This document shows, piece after piece, positions 18,985-27,625 of a stretch of DNA of 64,000 nucleotides. The stretch lies in the NCBI GenBank assembly GCA_002748755.1, contig PDTD01000015.1, forward strand, positions 1 to 64,000, in the 5' to 3' direction. Source of the stretch: Desulfobulbus propionicus. GTDB taxonomy: Bacteria > Desulfobacterota > Desulfobulbia > Desulfobulbales > Desulfobulbaceae. The first letter of the stretch is position 1. Each line of letters begins with the position of its first letter. The position numbers and the translations under genes were made by a program. The notes below the pieces were generated by a model. The model made no database searches. It was not told the origin of the DNA and saw only the letters and a program-made list of their open reading frames with translations.

Positions 18985-19614
18985 ATGAAAAAAATTATGA
19001 CAGCCGGGTGCATAACATTACTGTTTGCCTGCCCCACCGTAGGATCAGCCGCTATTTCCTATACTGATTTCACAGATATCACTACCCATAGCTCACACTA
19101 TTTTGACGTGGATGGAGATGGAACTTCCGACGTGGGAGTTGTCTGGGGTTATGATGACTGGGCGGATGATACCACAGCAGAAGCCTCTGTTCCCTTGGGA
19201 GCAAACGCCGCTAATGGCTTTGCCCAGGCAAACTATCTCGCCAGTCAATTATCTCTTGGTGACACAATCGATGAGAGTCTTGACTACTATAATGAACCTG
19301 TCATGCTCAGCGAATATTGGGATGATTGGGAATACTCCTACAGCCGTTGGGGAGAATGGGACAATATGGGCGCAGACGAAACAGCCTATCTCGGGTTTCA
19401 ATTTATCGACGGCGGCAATGCCCTCCATTACGGGTGGATTCAGGCCAGAGTAAATCCAGACAATCTCTATATCACCCTCTACGATATGGCTTGGGAAACG
19501 ACAGCAAATACGGCCATCGAGGCAGGCAACACCGGCTCACCTGTTCCAATCCCAGGTGCTGTATGGCTCTTAGGCTCAGCCCTGCTGGGACTGGTTGGGA
19601 TAAGGCGTAGGTAA
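18985..19614 (+). CDS. exported VPxPA-CTERM sorting-signal protein
   Basis: A 209-residue secreted protein of unknown function. It has an N-terminal signal peptide (MKKIMTAGCITLLFACPTVG to SAA). The C-terminus is a sorting tripartite: VPIPGAVWLLGSALLGLVGI followed by RRR, the VPLPA-type variant of PEP-CTERM recognised by exosortases. The mature domain is acidic, with DVDGDGTSD resembling a calcium-binding loop and many Tyr, Trp and Asp residues. This implies an exosortase gene elsewhere in the genome; none is in the window. AAAGGT lies about 10 nt before the ATG. Confidence 0.82.
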   Translation: MKKIMTAGCITLLFACPTVGSAAISYTDFTDITTHSSHYFDVDGDGTSDVGVVWGYDDWADDTTAEASVPLGANAANGFAQANYLASQLSLGDTIDESLDYYNEPVMLSEYWDDWEYSYSRWGEWDNMGADETAYLGFQFIDGGNALHYGWIQARVNPDNLYITLYDMAWETTANTAIEAGNTGSPVPIPGAVWLLGSALLGLVGIRRR

Positions 19615-20180
19615 GGCCTCAAAGGGCTTGTTACTCCATTTTTTGCTGCACGTTGGTACCTGCTTTTACCCTTTGGAGTGATCAAGCTCACCCAGTTTTT
19701 CTGTTCATCGCATCGCCGATCACAACCCATTGGTACTGGCCATCAATATGGCCCTGCCGGGTTGCCCTGGCGGGGTGAAAAATTCTTCCAGACGACACAG
19801 ATTTTCCTGTCTGGCAGCTTAAAGCGGCCATCCACATGAACGGCACCAAAAAGCTGATTGCCCGACCCATGGAATATGGCTTGTTCCGGCAACCCCCGCA
19901 CCGATAAAAATGGCGTCCCTGCGGGTATATATGGCCAAACTATAAGGGGGAAGAGTACCCTACAGCAACTCTCCCCCATGGCTTCCGGTCTAGCCGACAT
20001 AGCTGCTTCCTCCGTCGGCCACTGGAAATTGGACGGTTCGCCCGGATTGCTCATCAGCTCAGGCGGTGTACGATGGGTAGTGTTTGACAGAGCAGAGCAT
20101 AAGGATACCCTCTCTTGCCTCTTAAAAAAACTGCCGAAGCAGGCACCGCACCACGATGAAACGGATTTATTCCCACCTGA
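19615..20180. other. 566-bp gene-free region
   Basis: Lies between the convergent VPxPA-CTERM and Smr genes. Open frames on both strands lack recognisable protein character. A half copy of the palindromic repeat is present near 20040. Confidence 0.45.
20040..20075 (+). repeat. half copy of the dispersed palindromic repeat
   Basis: CGCCCGGATTGCTCATCAGC followed by TCAGGCGGTGTACG matches the left arm of the repeat family; the match ends after about 36 bp. Confidence 0.5.
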
Positions 20181-20651
20181 TTATATGACCACCAGGGTAA
20201 TGCCGGGATTATTCTTTTTATAGTCTCGATGTTGGGTCAACAGGGGAAACCTGTGAAGCAGTTGTTTACCGCGCCCGCCATGTCCATGGAACTGCTCTCC
20301 AGGAACAAAAGCGCTGATCTCACCCTGGTGCAGCAGATACTCCAGATACCGACGAACCTCCTTGCGTATCTGGCCACCCTTGCCGGAAGAGCCATAGCCG
20401 TGAATCAAGGTCACGACACGTACCCGCTGTCGACGGCAGCTGTCCAATTCGCTCCGCAGCCGCTCCAAGGCCTGTCTGACCTGCGGCATGCCTTTTTCCA
20501 GGTTAATGGTTCGCTGCACAAACGAACGTGCCTTTTTGATCAACTCCGATCCGGCTGCATCTGCCCCGCAATAAGGGCACACCTCGGTCCCCGCAGCAAA
20601 TTCATTACCACACATCGTGCAGAGAATAATGGCATAAGTTGGAGTCATCAT
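20181..20651 (-). CDS. zinc-ribbon plus Smr-domain protein
   Basis: A 156-residue protein (or 155 from the second of two tandem ATGs). An N-terminal zinc ribbon has two CxxC pairs, CTMC and CPYC, at about residues 11-27. The C-terminal ~95 residues form an Smr domain, with an INLEKGMPQVRQALERL start in place of the usual LDLHG box, then TLIHGYGSSGKGGQIRKEVRRY, the H-G-x-G-x-G core. Smr domains are nucleases or nucleic-acid binding modules in MutS2 and other proteins. It lies 4 nt downstream of rel, as the last gene of the minus-strand run, and is probably co-transcribed with it. The target is unknown. Confidence 0.8.
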   Translation of the reverse strand: MMTPTYAIILCTMCGNEFAAGTEVCPYCGADAAGSELIKKARSFVQRTINLEKGMPQVRQALERLRSELDSCRRQRVRVVTLIHGYGSSGKGGQIRKEVRRYLEYLLHQGEISAFVPGEQFHGHGGRGKQLLHRFPLLTQHRDYKKNNPGITLVVI

Positions 20652-20655
20652 AGCA

Positions 20656-22818
20656 TCAGGTACGCCGAACCTCCATTACTTCAGGAAATTGGCGAAGATG
20701 CCGCATCAGGCTTTGTAGATGTGTTCTGTTGGTTACCTCGATGAGCACGGTCATCTCCACAACATTATCACGCGCGGTACGTGTATGTATTTCCAGAATA
20801 GTGGCATCATCTGCATTTATCGCACTGCTGATATTCCCTAGGAGACGTTTGTTATTTTCAGCTCGAATGACAATGCCCGCACGATGCTCGCCCTTGTGGG
20901 TGCCAGACCAGGAGACATCGATCCAACGGGCAGGATCCGAAGAACGCAGATGAGGACAATCGGTTTTGTGAATGGAAATGCCGGAACCGGTTGTGATGAA
21001 GCCCATGATCTCATCACCAGGTATTGGACGACAGCAACGACATACCTTCACCAACATATCATCGACCCCGTCTATATCAACACCCTGGCGTTTCTCTTTG
21101 CATTCCTTACCCTGTTCAGCTCTTCTGGTACGCTCAAGCAGTTCTTCTTCCCTTCGCCTTTCTTCCTTTTCACGGAATTCTTCCGGCTGCAAGGTTTTAA
21201 TAAGTTGAAAGACGGTGAGGGCGCCTGAGCCAACTTTTTCCAGCAAATCTTCCAGGGAATTCACCCTCAGTTCCTTGAGCAGCAGCCGAAGGTGACCGCC
21301 CTTTAACAGGCCACGAAAGCTGACGTCATACTTTTTCAATTCCCGCTCACAGATTTCCCTGCCCAATTTCAAAAAACGTTCCCGCTCCTGCTTCCGCAAC
21401 CATTGCCGGATACGAGTTTTAGCCCGTCCGGTTTTGACGAACTGCAGCCAGGCTCGCTTAGGGTGCTGTTGCTTCTGGGTCAGAATTTCTACAATGTCAC
21501 CGCTTTGTAACTCATGCTTCAACTGCACCATCTGACCGTTGACTTTGGCTCCGATACAGGTATCACCAACCGCAGTATGGATAGAGTAGGCAAAATCTAT
21601 GGGCGTTGAACCGCTCGGCAGCTCACGCACTTCCCCGGTAGGAGTTAAGGCATAGACATCCGGCTCAAACAATTCAGCCCGTACTGAATCCATAAACTCT
21701 CCCGGATCTTCAACGGCCTGGAGGTTATGCACCAAGTTTTTCAACCCCTTGAACAGCCGGGCATCCCGTTCTGATATTTCCTGCCCCTCTTTATACGCCC
21801 AATGCGCGGCCACTCCTTCCTGGGCTATCTTGTCCATTTCCTCAGTACGAATCTGGATTTCTATAAAGTGTCCATGGGGCCCGGCCACTGTAGTGTGCAG
21901 GGATTGGTAATTATTGGACTTAGGTGACGTGATGAAGTCCTTTATGCGGCCCGAAACCGGCCTCCACTCCCTATGAACTGTGTCCAAGGCGGCATAGCAC
22001 TCCTCAACCGTACGGGTAATGATACGGAAGGCGACCTTATCATACACCTTTTCCAAAGGTATCTGCTGGGCCACCAGCTTTTTATAAATGGAGTATATAC
22101 GTTTGGGCCTGCCGATGACCTGAATGGGATTGATCGAATTCTGCCTCAGTTTGATGGCCAAAATCTTGAGTACTTCATCCACATAAGCCTGCCGCTCGTC
22201 CAAGGTGGACTGGAGAAGACCGTCCAGTTCCGCATACTCCTCGGGATAAAGATATTTAAACGATAGATCTTCCAGTTCCCTCTTCAACCAGTCAATTCCC
22301 AGACGGCTTGCCAGAGGGGCATAGAGATCCATGGTTTCCCTGGCCTTTTGGCGACGCAGTTCCCCATCTACTTCTTCAAGGCTCGCCATATCCTGCAAAC
22401 GATCCGCCAGCTTCAATAATAAGACACGAATATCCGTACTCATGGCCAACAGAAGCTTACGGATATTCTCAGCCTGATGCGCCAGCTTGGAATTGTACTG
22501 GAAACGCGGCACCTTGGTCACCCCCTCCACCAGATGCGCTATATCATGCCCAAAGAGCTTCTCCAGCTCTTCCAGAGACGCAACCCCGTCTTTCAAAGTG
22601 CCATGGAGCAGTCCCGCAATAATGGTATCCAGGTCCAGCTCCATAGCCGCGAGGCTGAAGGCGACTTCTAAAAGATGAGTAATATAGAGTTCACCTGATT
22701 CGTGTCGTCGTTTGCCATGCCGCTCAACTGCAAATGCGTAGGCCTTGTTAAGTGGCTCCAAATCCACGTCGTGGAGGTACCCGGCTGTCAGTGAATAAAG
22801 GGTTGTAATATCAGGCAT
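20656..22818 (-). CDS. RelA/SpoT-family (p)ppGpp synthetase with degenerate hydrolase domain
   Basis: A 720-residue long Rel homologue for stringent-response alarmone metabolism. Domains in order: HD (about 25-180), synthetase (about 225-345), TGS (about 385-450), conserved-cysteine region (VCRCCRPIPGDEIMG) and C-terminal ACT (about 645-720). The synthetase keeps the YDKVAFRI aspartate, RIKDF, NNYQSLHTTV and the EIQIRT glutamate. In the HD domain the usual LLHDVVEDT is LLHGTLKDG (residues 70-78) and the usual DRLHNM is DRLQDM. The metal-binding Asp, the catalytic Glu and a conserved Asn are thus replaced. Hydrolase activity is probably lost, while the RxKD charge motif typical of bifunctional Rel is kept. 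It lies 24 nt after proS. Confidence 0.9.
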   Translation of the reverse strand: MPDITTLYSLTAGYLHDVDLEPLNKAYAFAVERHGKRRHESGELYITHLLEVAFSLAAMELDLDTIIAGLLHGTLKDGVASLEELEKLFGHDIAHLVEGVTKVPRFQYNSKLAHQAENIRKLLLAMSTDIRVLLLKLADRLQDMASLEEVDGELRRQKARETMDLYAPLASRLGIDWLKRELEDLSFKYLYPEEYAELDGLLQSTLDERQAYVDEVLKILAIKLRQNSINPIQVIGRPKRIYSIYKKLVAQQIPLEKVYDKVAFRIITRTVEECYAALDTVHREWRPVSGRIKDFITSPKSNNYQSLHTTVAGPHGHFIEIQIRTEEMDKIAQEGVAAHWAYKEGQEISERDARLFKGLKNLVHNLQAVEDPGEFMDSVRAELFEPDVYALTPTGEVRELPSGSTPIDFAYSIHTAVGDTCIGAKVNGQMVQLKHELQSGDIVEILTQKQQHPKRAWLQFVKTGRAKTRIRQWLRKQERERFLKLGREICERELKKYDVSFRGLLKGGHLRLLLKELRVNSLEDLLEKVGSGALTVFQLIKTLQPEEFREKEERRREEELLERTRRAEQGKECKEKRQGVDIDGVDDMLVKVCRCCRPIPGDEIMGFITTGSGISIHKTDCPHLRSSDPARWIDVSWSGTHKGEHRAGIVIRAENNKRLLGNISSAINADDATILEIHTRTARDNVVEMTVLIEVTNRTHLQSLMRHLRQFPEVMEVRRT

Positions 22819-22842
22819 GGGGAACAGGCCAGACTGCGTCTA

Positions 22843-24558
22843 TCAGGTAACAGCCTGGTTAATAGTTTCTGTTACGTATTCAATAACGCCATTATAGGCC
22901 ACCTCCGTGGTTTGACCAGTGCGACGATGGCGAATTTCCACTTGACCGTTTTTTGCATAGGTTTTTCCCACTGTCACCCGCAAGGGAATACCTATGAGAT
23001 CGGCATCTTTGAACTTTGAGCCTGGTCGCTGGTCGCGGTCATCATAGAGGACATCGATCCCCGCTGCTTGCAGCCCCTCGTACAGTTCCTCCGCAGCCCG
23101 GGAGACCGCCTCGTCCTGTATACCCAGATTCAAGACGATAACCTGGAAAGGAGCGAGAGGCAGGGGAAAAATGATACCATGTTCATCGTGATTCTGCTCA
23201 ATGGCGGCCGCAATCACCCGGCTGACACCGATGCCATAGCAGCCCATGACAAAATGTTGTTCATGTCCTTCATTGTCCTGAAAGATCCCATGCATGGACT
23301 CGGAATATCGCCTACCGAGTTTAAAAATATGCCCAACCTCAATTCCTTCGGTGAGTTGCAGCCTGCCTGCACAGAGAGGACAGCGGTCTTCTTCCGTTAC
23401 CTGACGGATGTCACCCACATGATCAGGAGTGAAATCCCGACCGGGATTGACATTTTTGAGGTGCACCCCCTTTTCGTTGGCCCCCGTGATGCAGTTGACC
23501 ATGGTCATTACTTCCTGGTCAGCAACCACTGGCACCTGTATCCCCACAGGGCCAAGGTACCCTGCCGGTAACTGTACCCGTTCCCAGACCTCTTCTTCAG
23601 GCAGCAGCTCTACCTCCGTTCCCCCCAATATGTTTTTCAATTTCACAGGCTGGACCTCCCGGTCCCCCCTGACAAGAACGGCAACCACCTGGTCTTCGGC
23701 CACATAGAGCAGGGTCTTCACCATCTCCCGGGGGGACACCTTAAGGTATTCCGCCACCCGATGGATTTTTTTCATCCCCGGGGTCGCTACAGTTTCCAGG
23801 GGCAGCAATGGTTCCGCAACGGGTACCGATTCCCTGTCCATGACTATGGCTGCCTTCTCCACATTTGCCGCATAACTGCAGCCAGAACATATCACCAGGG
23901 TATCCTCACCGGTCTCTGCCAGCACCATAAACTCGTGGGAAAAGGCCCCCCCGATGGCACCGCTGTCTGCTTCCACGACTCGAAAATCCAGGGCGCAACG
24001 TTCAAAAATCCGGTGGTAGGCTGCCCGCATCCGCTCATAGCTCAGACCAGCCGCCTCATCGTCCACATCAAAGGAATAGGCATCCTTCATGACAAACTCC
24101 CGGCCCCGCATAAGGCCGAATCTGGGGCGGATCTCATCGCGGAACTTGGTCTGAATCTGATAGAGATTAAGCGGCAGCTGTCGATAGGAATGGAGTTCCC
24201 GTCTGGCGAGATCGGTAATGACCTCTTCATGGGTCGGTCCCAGGCAGCTATCACGCTCATGCCGGTCGTGGAAACGCAGCAGTTCAGGTCCATATTTCTC
24301 CCAGCGACCCGATTCCTGCCACAGATCACCGGGCTGGACCATGGGCATCAGGATTTCCTGCGCTCCAGCCCGATTCATTTCTTCACGGACGATTTCAGTG
24401 ACCTTTTGCAAAGCCATGAACCCTAAGGGAAGATACGTATATACGCCTGAGGTCAGCTTACGGATAAACCCGCCCCTGAGCAGGAGTTTGTGGCTGACGA
24501 CCTCGGCTTCAGCCGGGGTTTCCTTGGTTGTCGGTAAAAAAAGTTGTGAATAACGCAC
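22843..24558 (-). CDS. proS: prolyl-tRNA synthetase
   Basis: A 571-residue class II synthetase that charges tRNA-Pro. Motif 1 is in the N-terminal catalytic part (GVYTYLPLGFMALQKV, MNRAGAQEILMPMVQP), motif 2 is FRDEIRPRFGLMRGREFVMKD, shown in part near residues 138-158, and motif 3 is MGCYGIGVSRVIAAAIEQ. Between motifs 2 and 3 is the long editing (INS) domain with VKTLLYV and LVRGDREVQPVKL, as in the bacterial ProS type. The C-terminal anticodon-binding domain follows (PFQVIVLNLG). Length is standard. It lies downstream of ispG with a 104-bp gap and just upstream of rel. Confidence 0.95.
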   Translation of the reverse strand: MRYSQLFLPTTKETPAEAEVVSHKLLLRGGFIRKLTSGVYTYLPLGFMALQKVTEIVREEMNRAGAQEILMPMVQPGDLWQESGRWEKYGPELLRFHDRHERDSCLGPTHEEVITDLARRELHSYRQLPLNLYQIQTKFRDEIRPRFGLMRGREFVMKDAYSFDVDDEAAGLSYERMRAAYHRIFERCALDFRVVEADSGAIGGAFSHEFMVLAETGEDTLVICSGCSYAANVEKAAIVMDRESVPVAEPLLPLETVATPGMKKIHRVAEYLKVSPREMVKTLLYVAEDQVVAVLVRGDREVQPVKLKNILGGTEVELLPEEEVWERVQLPAGYLGPVGIQVPVVADQEVMTMVNCITGANEKGVHLKNVNPGRDFTPDHVGDIRQVTEEDRCPLCAGRLQLTEGIEVGHIFKLGRRYSESMHGIFQDNEGHEQHFVMGCYGIGVSRVIAAAIEQNHDEHGIIFPLPLAPFQVIVLNLGIQDEAVSRAAEELYEGLQAAGIDVLYDDRDQRPGSKFKDADLIGIPLRVTVGKTYAKNGQVEIRHRRTGQTTEVAYNGVIEYVTETINQAVT

Positions 24559-24662
24559 GGCAAAACTCCATATACAGTCTCTATGTTTCCCTGCATCCGC
24601 GATGCGGTACCTCGCTGGATACTTGGTTAAACCAATTTTTTATTGTGCCCTGTTTTCTCTTT

Positions 24663-25781
24663 CTATGAACAATCCCGGCTGAAGCCAGGCGTACCTTCGC
24701 AGCCGGTCCTATACTCCTGCTCCATCTTTTTGAGTTCAGTAAGAAAAACAGTCAGCAGCTCACTCTCTGCGACTTTCTTATACACCTCTCCTTTTTTGAA
24801 GATGATACCCTCGCCCTTACCTCCGGCTATACCGATGTCAGCCTCTCGCGCCTCCCCAGGACCGTTGACGACGCAGCCCATGACAGCGACTTTCAGGGGG
24901 GCAACCATGGTCTGAAGAAAACGCTCAACCTCTTCCGAAAGGGAAAAAAGATTGATACGGGTACGCCCGCAGGTGGGACAGGAAATCAACTCTGGCCCAC
25001 GTTCACGAATCCGCAGGGCACGCAACAACTCCCATGCGACCTTGACTTCTTCCACTGGATCACGGGTCAGGGAAATACGGAAGGTATCACCGATGCCCTC
25101 CTGCAGAAGAATACCTAGCGCAACACTTGACTTGACTGTGCCCGCGATGAGTCCGCCAGCTTCGGTGACCCCCAGATGCAGGGGATAATCAGTCAACTCG
25201 GACAGCTTTCTGTATCCGGCGATGGTCGTCAGAGTATCAGAAGATTTAATGGAAATCTTGATTTCCCGAAAAGAGAATTTTTCCAGCAGAGCCACATGGC
25301 ACAGAGCACTTTGAATCAGGGCATCGGGACGTTCAGGTGTTGGGTAGCCGAACTTCTCCAACAGATCCTTTTCAATGGATCCCGAATTAACCCCCACCCG
25401 GATGGGGACCCCATGCTGCCTGGCAGCGTCGACCACCTTTTTAAGTTTCTTTTCACCCCCAAGGTTGCCCGGATTGATGCGGATGGCCTGAGCGCCGTGT
25501 TCCATGGAAGCCACGGCCAGACGGGCCTCAAAATGAATATCTGCAATCAAGGGTAGATCAATCTGGTCACGAATAAAGCGAATTGCCCGGGCAGCCTGCA
25601 TATCAGGAACCGCCACCCGAATCAGTTCGCATCCAACCTGCCGAAGCCGATGGATCTGCTCCACCGTTGCCCAAACATCAGCGGTATCGGTATTGGTCAT
25701 AGACTGAATACAGACAGGAGCATCACCGCCGACAGCGACGCCACCGACCTGAACCTGGCGGGTCACTTTTCGTTGAATCAT
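24663..25781 (-). CDS. ispG: (E)-4-hydroxy-3-methylbut-2-enyl-diphosphate synthase
   Basis: A 372-residue [4Fe-4S] enzyme of the MEP isoprenoid pathway, converting the cyclodiphosphate MEcPP to HMBPP. It shows PVCIQSMTNTDTADV, LIRVAVPDM, IADIHFEARLA, AIRINPGNLG and the cluster-binding cysteines in LISCPTCGRTRINL and MGCVVNGPGEAREADIGIAG. The ATG at 25781 follows GGAGG by 7 nt; an in-frame TTG two codons earlier is unlikely. It is the bacterial form without the internal insertion seen in plants. The same strand carries dxr, uppS and cdsA, so MEP-pathway and polyprenol genes are clustered. Confidence 0.94.
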   Translation of the reverse strand: MIQRKVTRQVQVGGVAVGGDAPVCIQSMTNTDTADVWATVEQIHRLRQVGCELIRVAVPDMQAARAIRFIRDQIDLPLIADIHFEARLAVASMEHGAQAIRINPGNLGGEKKLKKVVDAARQHGVPIRVGVNSGSIEKDLLEKFGYPTPERPDALIQSALCHVALLEKFSFREIKISIKSSDTLTTIAGYRKLSELTDYPLHLGVTEAGGLIAGTVKSSVALGILLQEGIGDTFRISLTRDPVEEVKVAWELLRALRIRERGPELISCPTCGRTRINLFSLSEEVERFLQTMVAPLKVAVMGCVVNGPGEAREADIGIAGGKGEGIIFKKGEVYKKVAESELLTVFLTELKKMEQEYRTGCEGTPGFSRDCS

Positions 25782-25797
25782 ACACAACCTCCCAGGG

Positions 25798-26520
25798 TCA
25801 TTTTCCGGTTGCAGCCTTCCTCTTCTTTGCTCTGTTTATCTGTGCCTCAGATGGACGGACGTAGAAGGGAACTAGGGTCTCCGGCGGCGCTACGGCATTA
25901 TCCATGAGTTGCCGGGCGCCCAGAAATCCGACCATGCTTGCTCGAGGATAGGCTCCCCCCTGAGGGATACACTGAATGCATTGGTGGTGCAGGAAGATCT
26001 CTGGGTAAGCCTGGATACCAGGCCCCACACCAAGGGTCGGCTCATCAATCTCCCCTGCCAGCTCTTGGGGATACACGGCTCTGGTCTCTCCCCTGCTTTT
26101 GAGTCGGTCGTTCTCAAAGCTGTATCTGGCCGCATAAACCTGCCCTTTCCTGGCATCCAGCAGACAACAGATCGGCCGCTCTGTCCCGTAGCACTGCCAG
26201 GCTAGGGCCTCCAGGGTTGGGATGCCGAGCAAGGGCGCCCCAGCGGCCAGAGCCAGTCCCTTGGCAGCAGCCAGCCCGATCCGTAGCCCAGTAAACGATC
26301 CAGGCCCCAGGCTCACACTGACGGCATCAATCGCCGGCCAATCCGTATTGGTGGTACGCATGAGGTGCTCAACCAAGCCGAGCAGGCGTCTAGAATGGGT
26401 CTTATCCGGTCGATGGGTATATTCCGCGACAACAAACCCAGTCCGCAGGAACCCGCGTGTCAAAGCAACACTGCCACAGCCGGCAGAAGTCTCAATGGAA
26501 AGAATCAGGGGGCCATCCAC
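25798..26520 (-). CDS. tsaB: t6A biosynthesis protein TsaB
   Basis: A 240-residue ASKHA-fold protein, a non-catalytic partner of TsaD in threonylcarbamoylation of tRNA A37. It starts LILSIETSAGCGSVAL and contains HSRRLLGLVEHLM, VSLGPGSFTGLRIGLAAAKG (conserved, given here to GLAAAKG) and LLDARKGQVYAARY. It lacks TsaD's metal-binding histidines. Its start overlaps the end of rseP by 16 nt and ispG follows 16 nt downstream, so translation is probably coupled within the operon. Confidence 0.9.
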   Translation of the reverse strand: MDGPLILSIETSAGCGSVALTRGFLRTGFVVAEYTHRPDKTHSRRLLGLVEHLMRTTNTDWPAIDAVSVSLGPGSFTGLRIGLAAAKGLALAAGAPLLGIPTLEALAWQCYGTERPICCLLDARKGQVYAARYSFENDRLKSRGETRAVYPQELAGEIDEPTLGVGPGIQAYPEIFLHHQCIQCIPQGGAYPRASMVGFLGARQLMDNAVAPPETLVPFYVRPSEAQINRAKKRKAATGK

Positions 26521-27596
26521 AGGCGTACCAGCCTCGCAATATCATTGTAAAAGACAAAAAGCATCAGGGTAGCAAGCAAGGCTATGCCGATGCGTAAACT
26601 CATTCCCATAATACGATCGCCGAGGGGCTTACCCCGGATCCCTTCAAAGGTCAGGAAAACCAAATGCCCACCATCAAGAACCGGCACCGGCAAAAGATTC
26701 AAAACGGCCAGGTTGACGCTGAGCTGTCCCATAAAATTGAAGAGGTACAGCCATCCTCGCTTCAGGCTCTCTCCGGCTGCTTCAGCGATGCGTATGGGAC
26801 CTCCCAGTTCAGAGGCAGGGATCACCTGCTGCACCATTTTCCAGAGATAGAGTATGGTCAGGTAGGAGAGGTTATAACTCTGAATACATGCGGCCCTGCC
26901 TGCTTCCCAAAAAGTAGCCTCAACATAGCGCAGGGTATTATCAGACACTATCCCCAGCATGTATCGTTCCCCTATGTCTTCCTGAAAAATGTTCTTCTCC
27001 TGTACAAGGGTGGGAGTGACGGTAATCTGCACAGGTTCACCTTGCCTGGAAAGATCAAGCTCCACCGGGCTCCCCTGGCTTTCTTTGATAAACTCAGCCA
27101 CCTGCATCCACCGAGTGGTCTCCTTACCGTTGATGGCCCGGATAACGTCCCCCACCTGCAGACCGGCCTGCTCAGCAGGTGACCCCGCCTGCACTTGGCC
27201 AATGGCTGTGGAATCAGCGAGTTCTGGCAAACCGACAATGAAAAAAATACTAAAGAAGACCACTATCGCAAAAACTATATTGAACAGGGGACCGGCCAAC
27301 ACAACAAAAAATCTCTGCCATACAGGCTTGTGCGAAAAAGAGCAGTGCTTTTCGTTTTCATCCACCGGAACATCAGGGGATTCTCCATACATTTTGACAT
27401 ACCCGCCCAGAGGAATTGCGCTGAGCAGGTATTCGGTTTCACCCCACTTTTTTGTAAGAACGGGGGTACCAAATCCCAATGAGAACCTGAGCACCCTGAC
27501 ACCGAAAAGCTTGGCAAACAAAAAATGTCCCAGCTCGTGAACAAAAATCAGGACGCCAAGTACGATAATAAAAGAAAGTAACGAATACATAACCAT
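26505..27596 (-). CDS. rseP: site-2 intramembrane metalloprotease RseP
   Basis: A 363-residue inner-membrane zinc protease that cleaves anti-sigma factors in envelope stress signalling. The first helix carries the HExxH motif (FVHELGHFLFAKLFG). A single PDZ domain occupies about residues 115-195 (VQAGSPAEQAGLQVGDVIRA), shorter than the two-PDZ E. coli protein but common in other bacteria. The third zinc ligand is in NLLPVPVLDGGHLVF. Two closely spaced ATG codons begin the gene, both without a clear ribosome-binding site. It lies 29 nt after dxr and overlaps tsaB. Confidence 0.92.
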   Translation of the reverse strand: MVMYSLLSFIIVLGVLIFVHELGHFLFAKLFGVRVLRFSLGFGTPVLTKKWGETEYLLSAIPLGGYVKMYGESPDVPVDENEKHCSFSHKPVWQRFFVVLAGPLFNIVFAIVVFFSIFFIVGLPELADSTAIGQVQAGSPAEQAGLQVGDVIRAINGKETTRWMQVAEFIKESQGSPVELDLSRQGEPVQITVTPTLVQEKNIFQEDIGERYMLGIVSDNTLRYVEATFWEAGRAACIQSYNLSYLTILYLWKMVQQVIPASELGGPIRIAEAAGESLKRGWLYLFNFMGQLSVNLAVLNLLPVPVLDGGHLVFLTFEGIRGKPLGDRIMGMSLRIGIALLATLMLFVFYNDIARLVRLWMAP

Positions 27597-27625
27597 GCAA
27601 AGTCGGTAATTAAGTTACACGTTCA

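Noticed and set aside
19743-20054. A 103-codon minus-strand open frame between the VPxPA-CTERM and Smr genes
   Set aside because: No homology I can recognise and no ribosome-binding site; left as gene-free.
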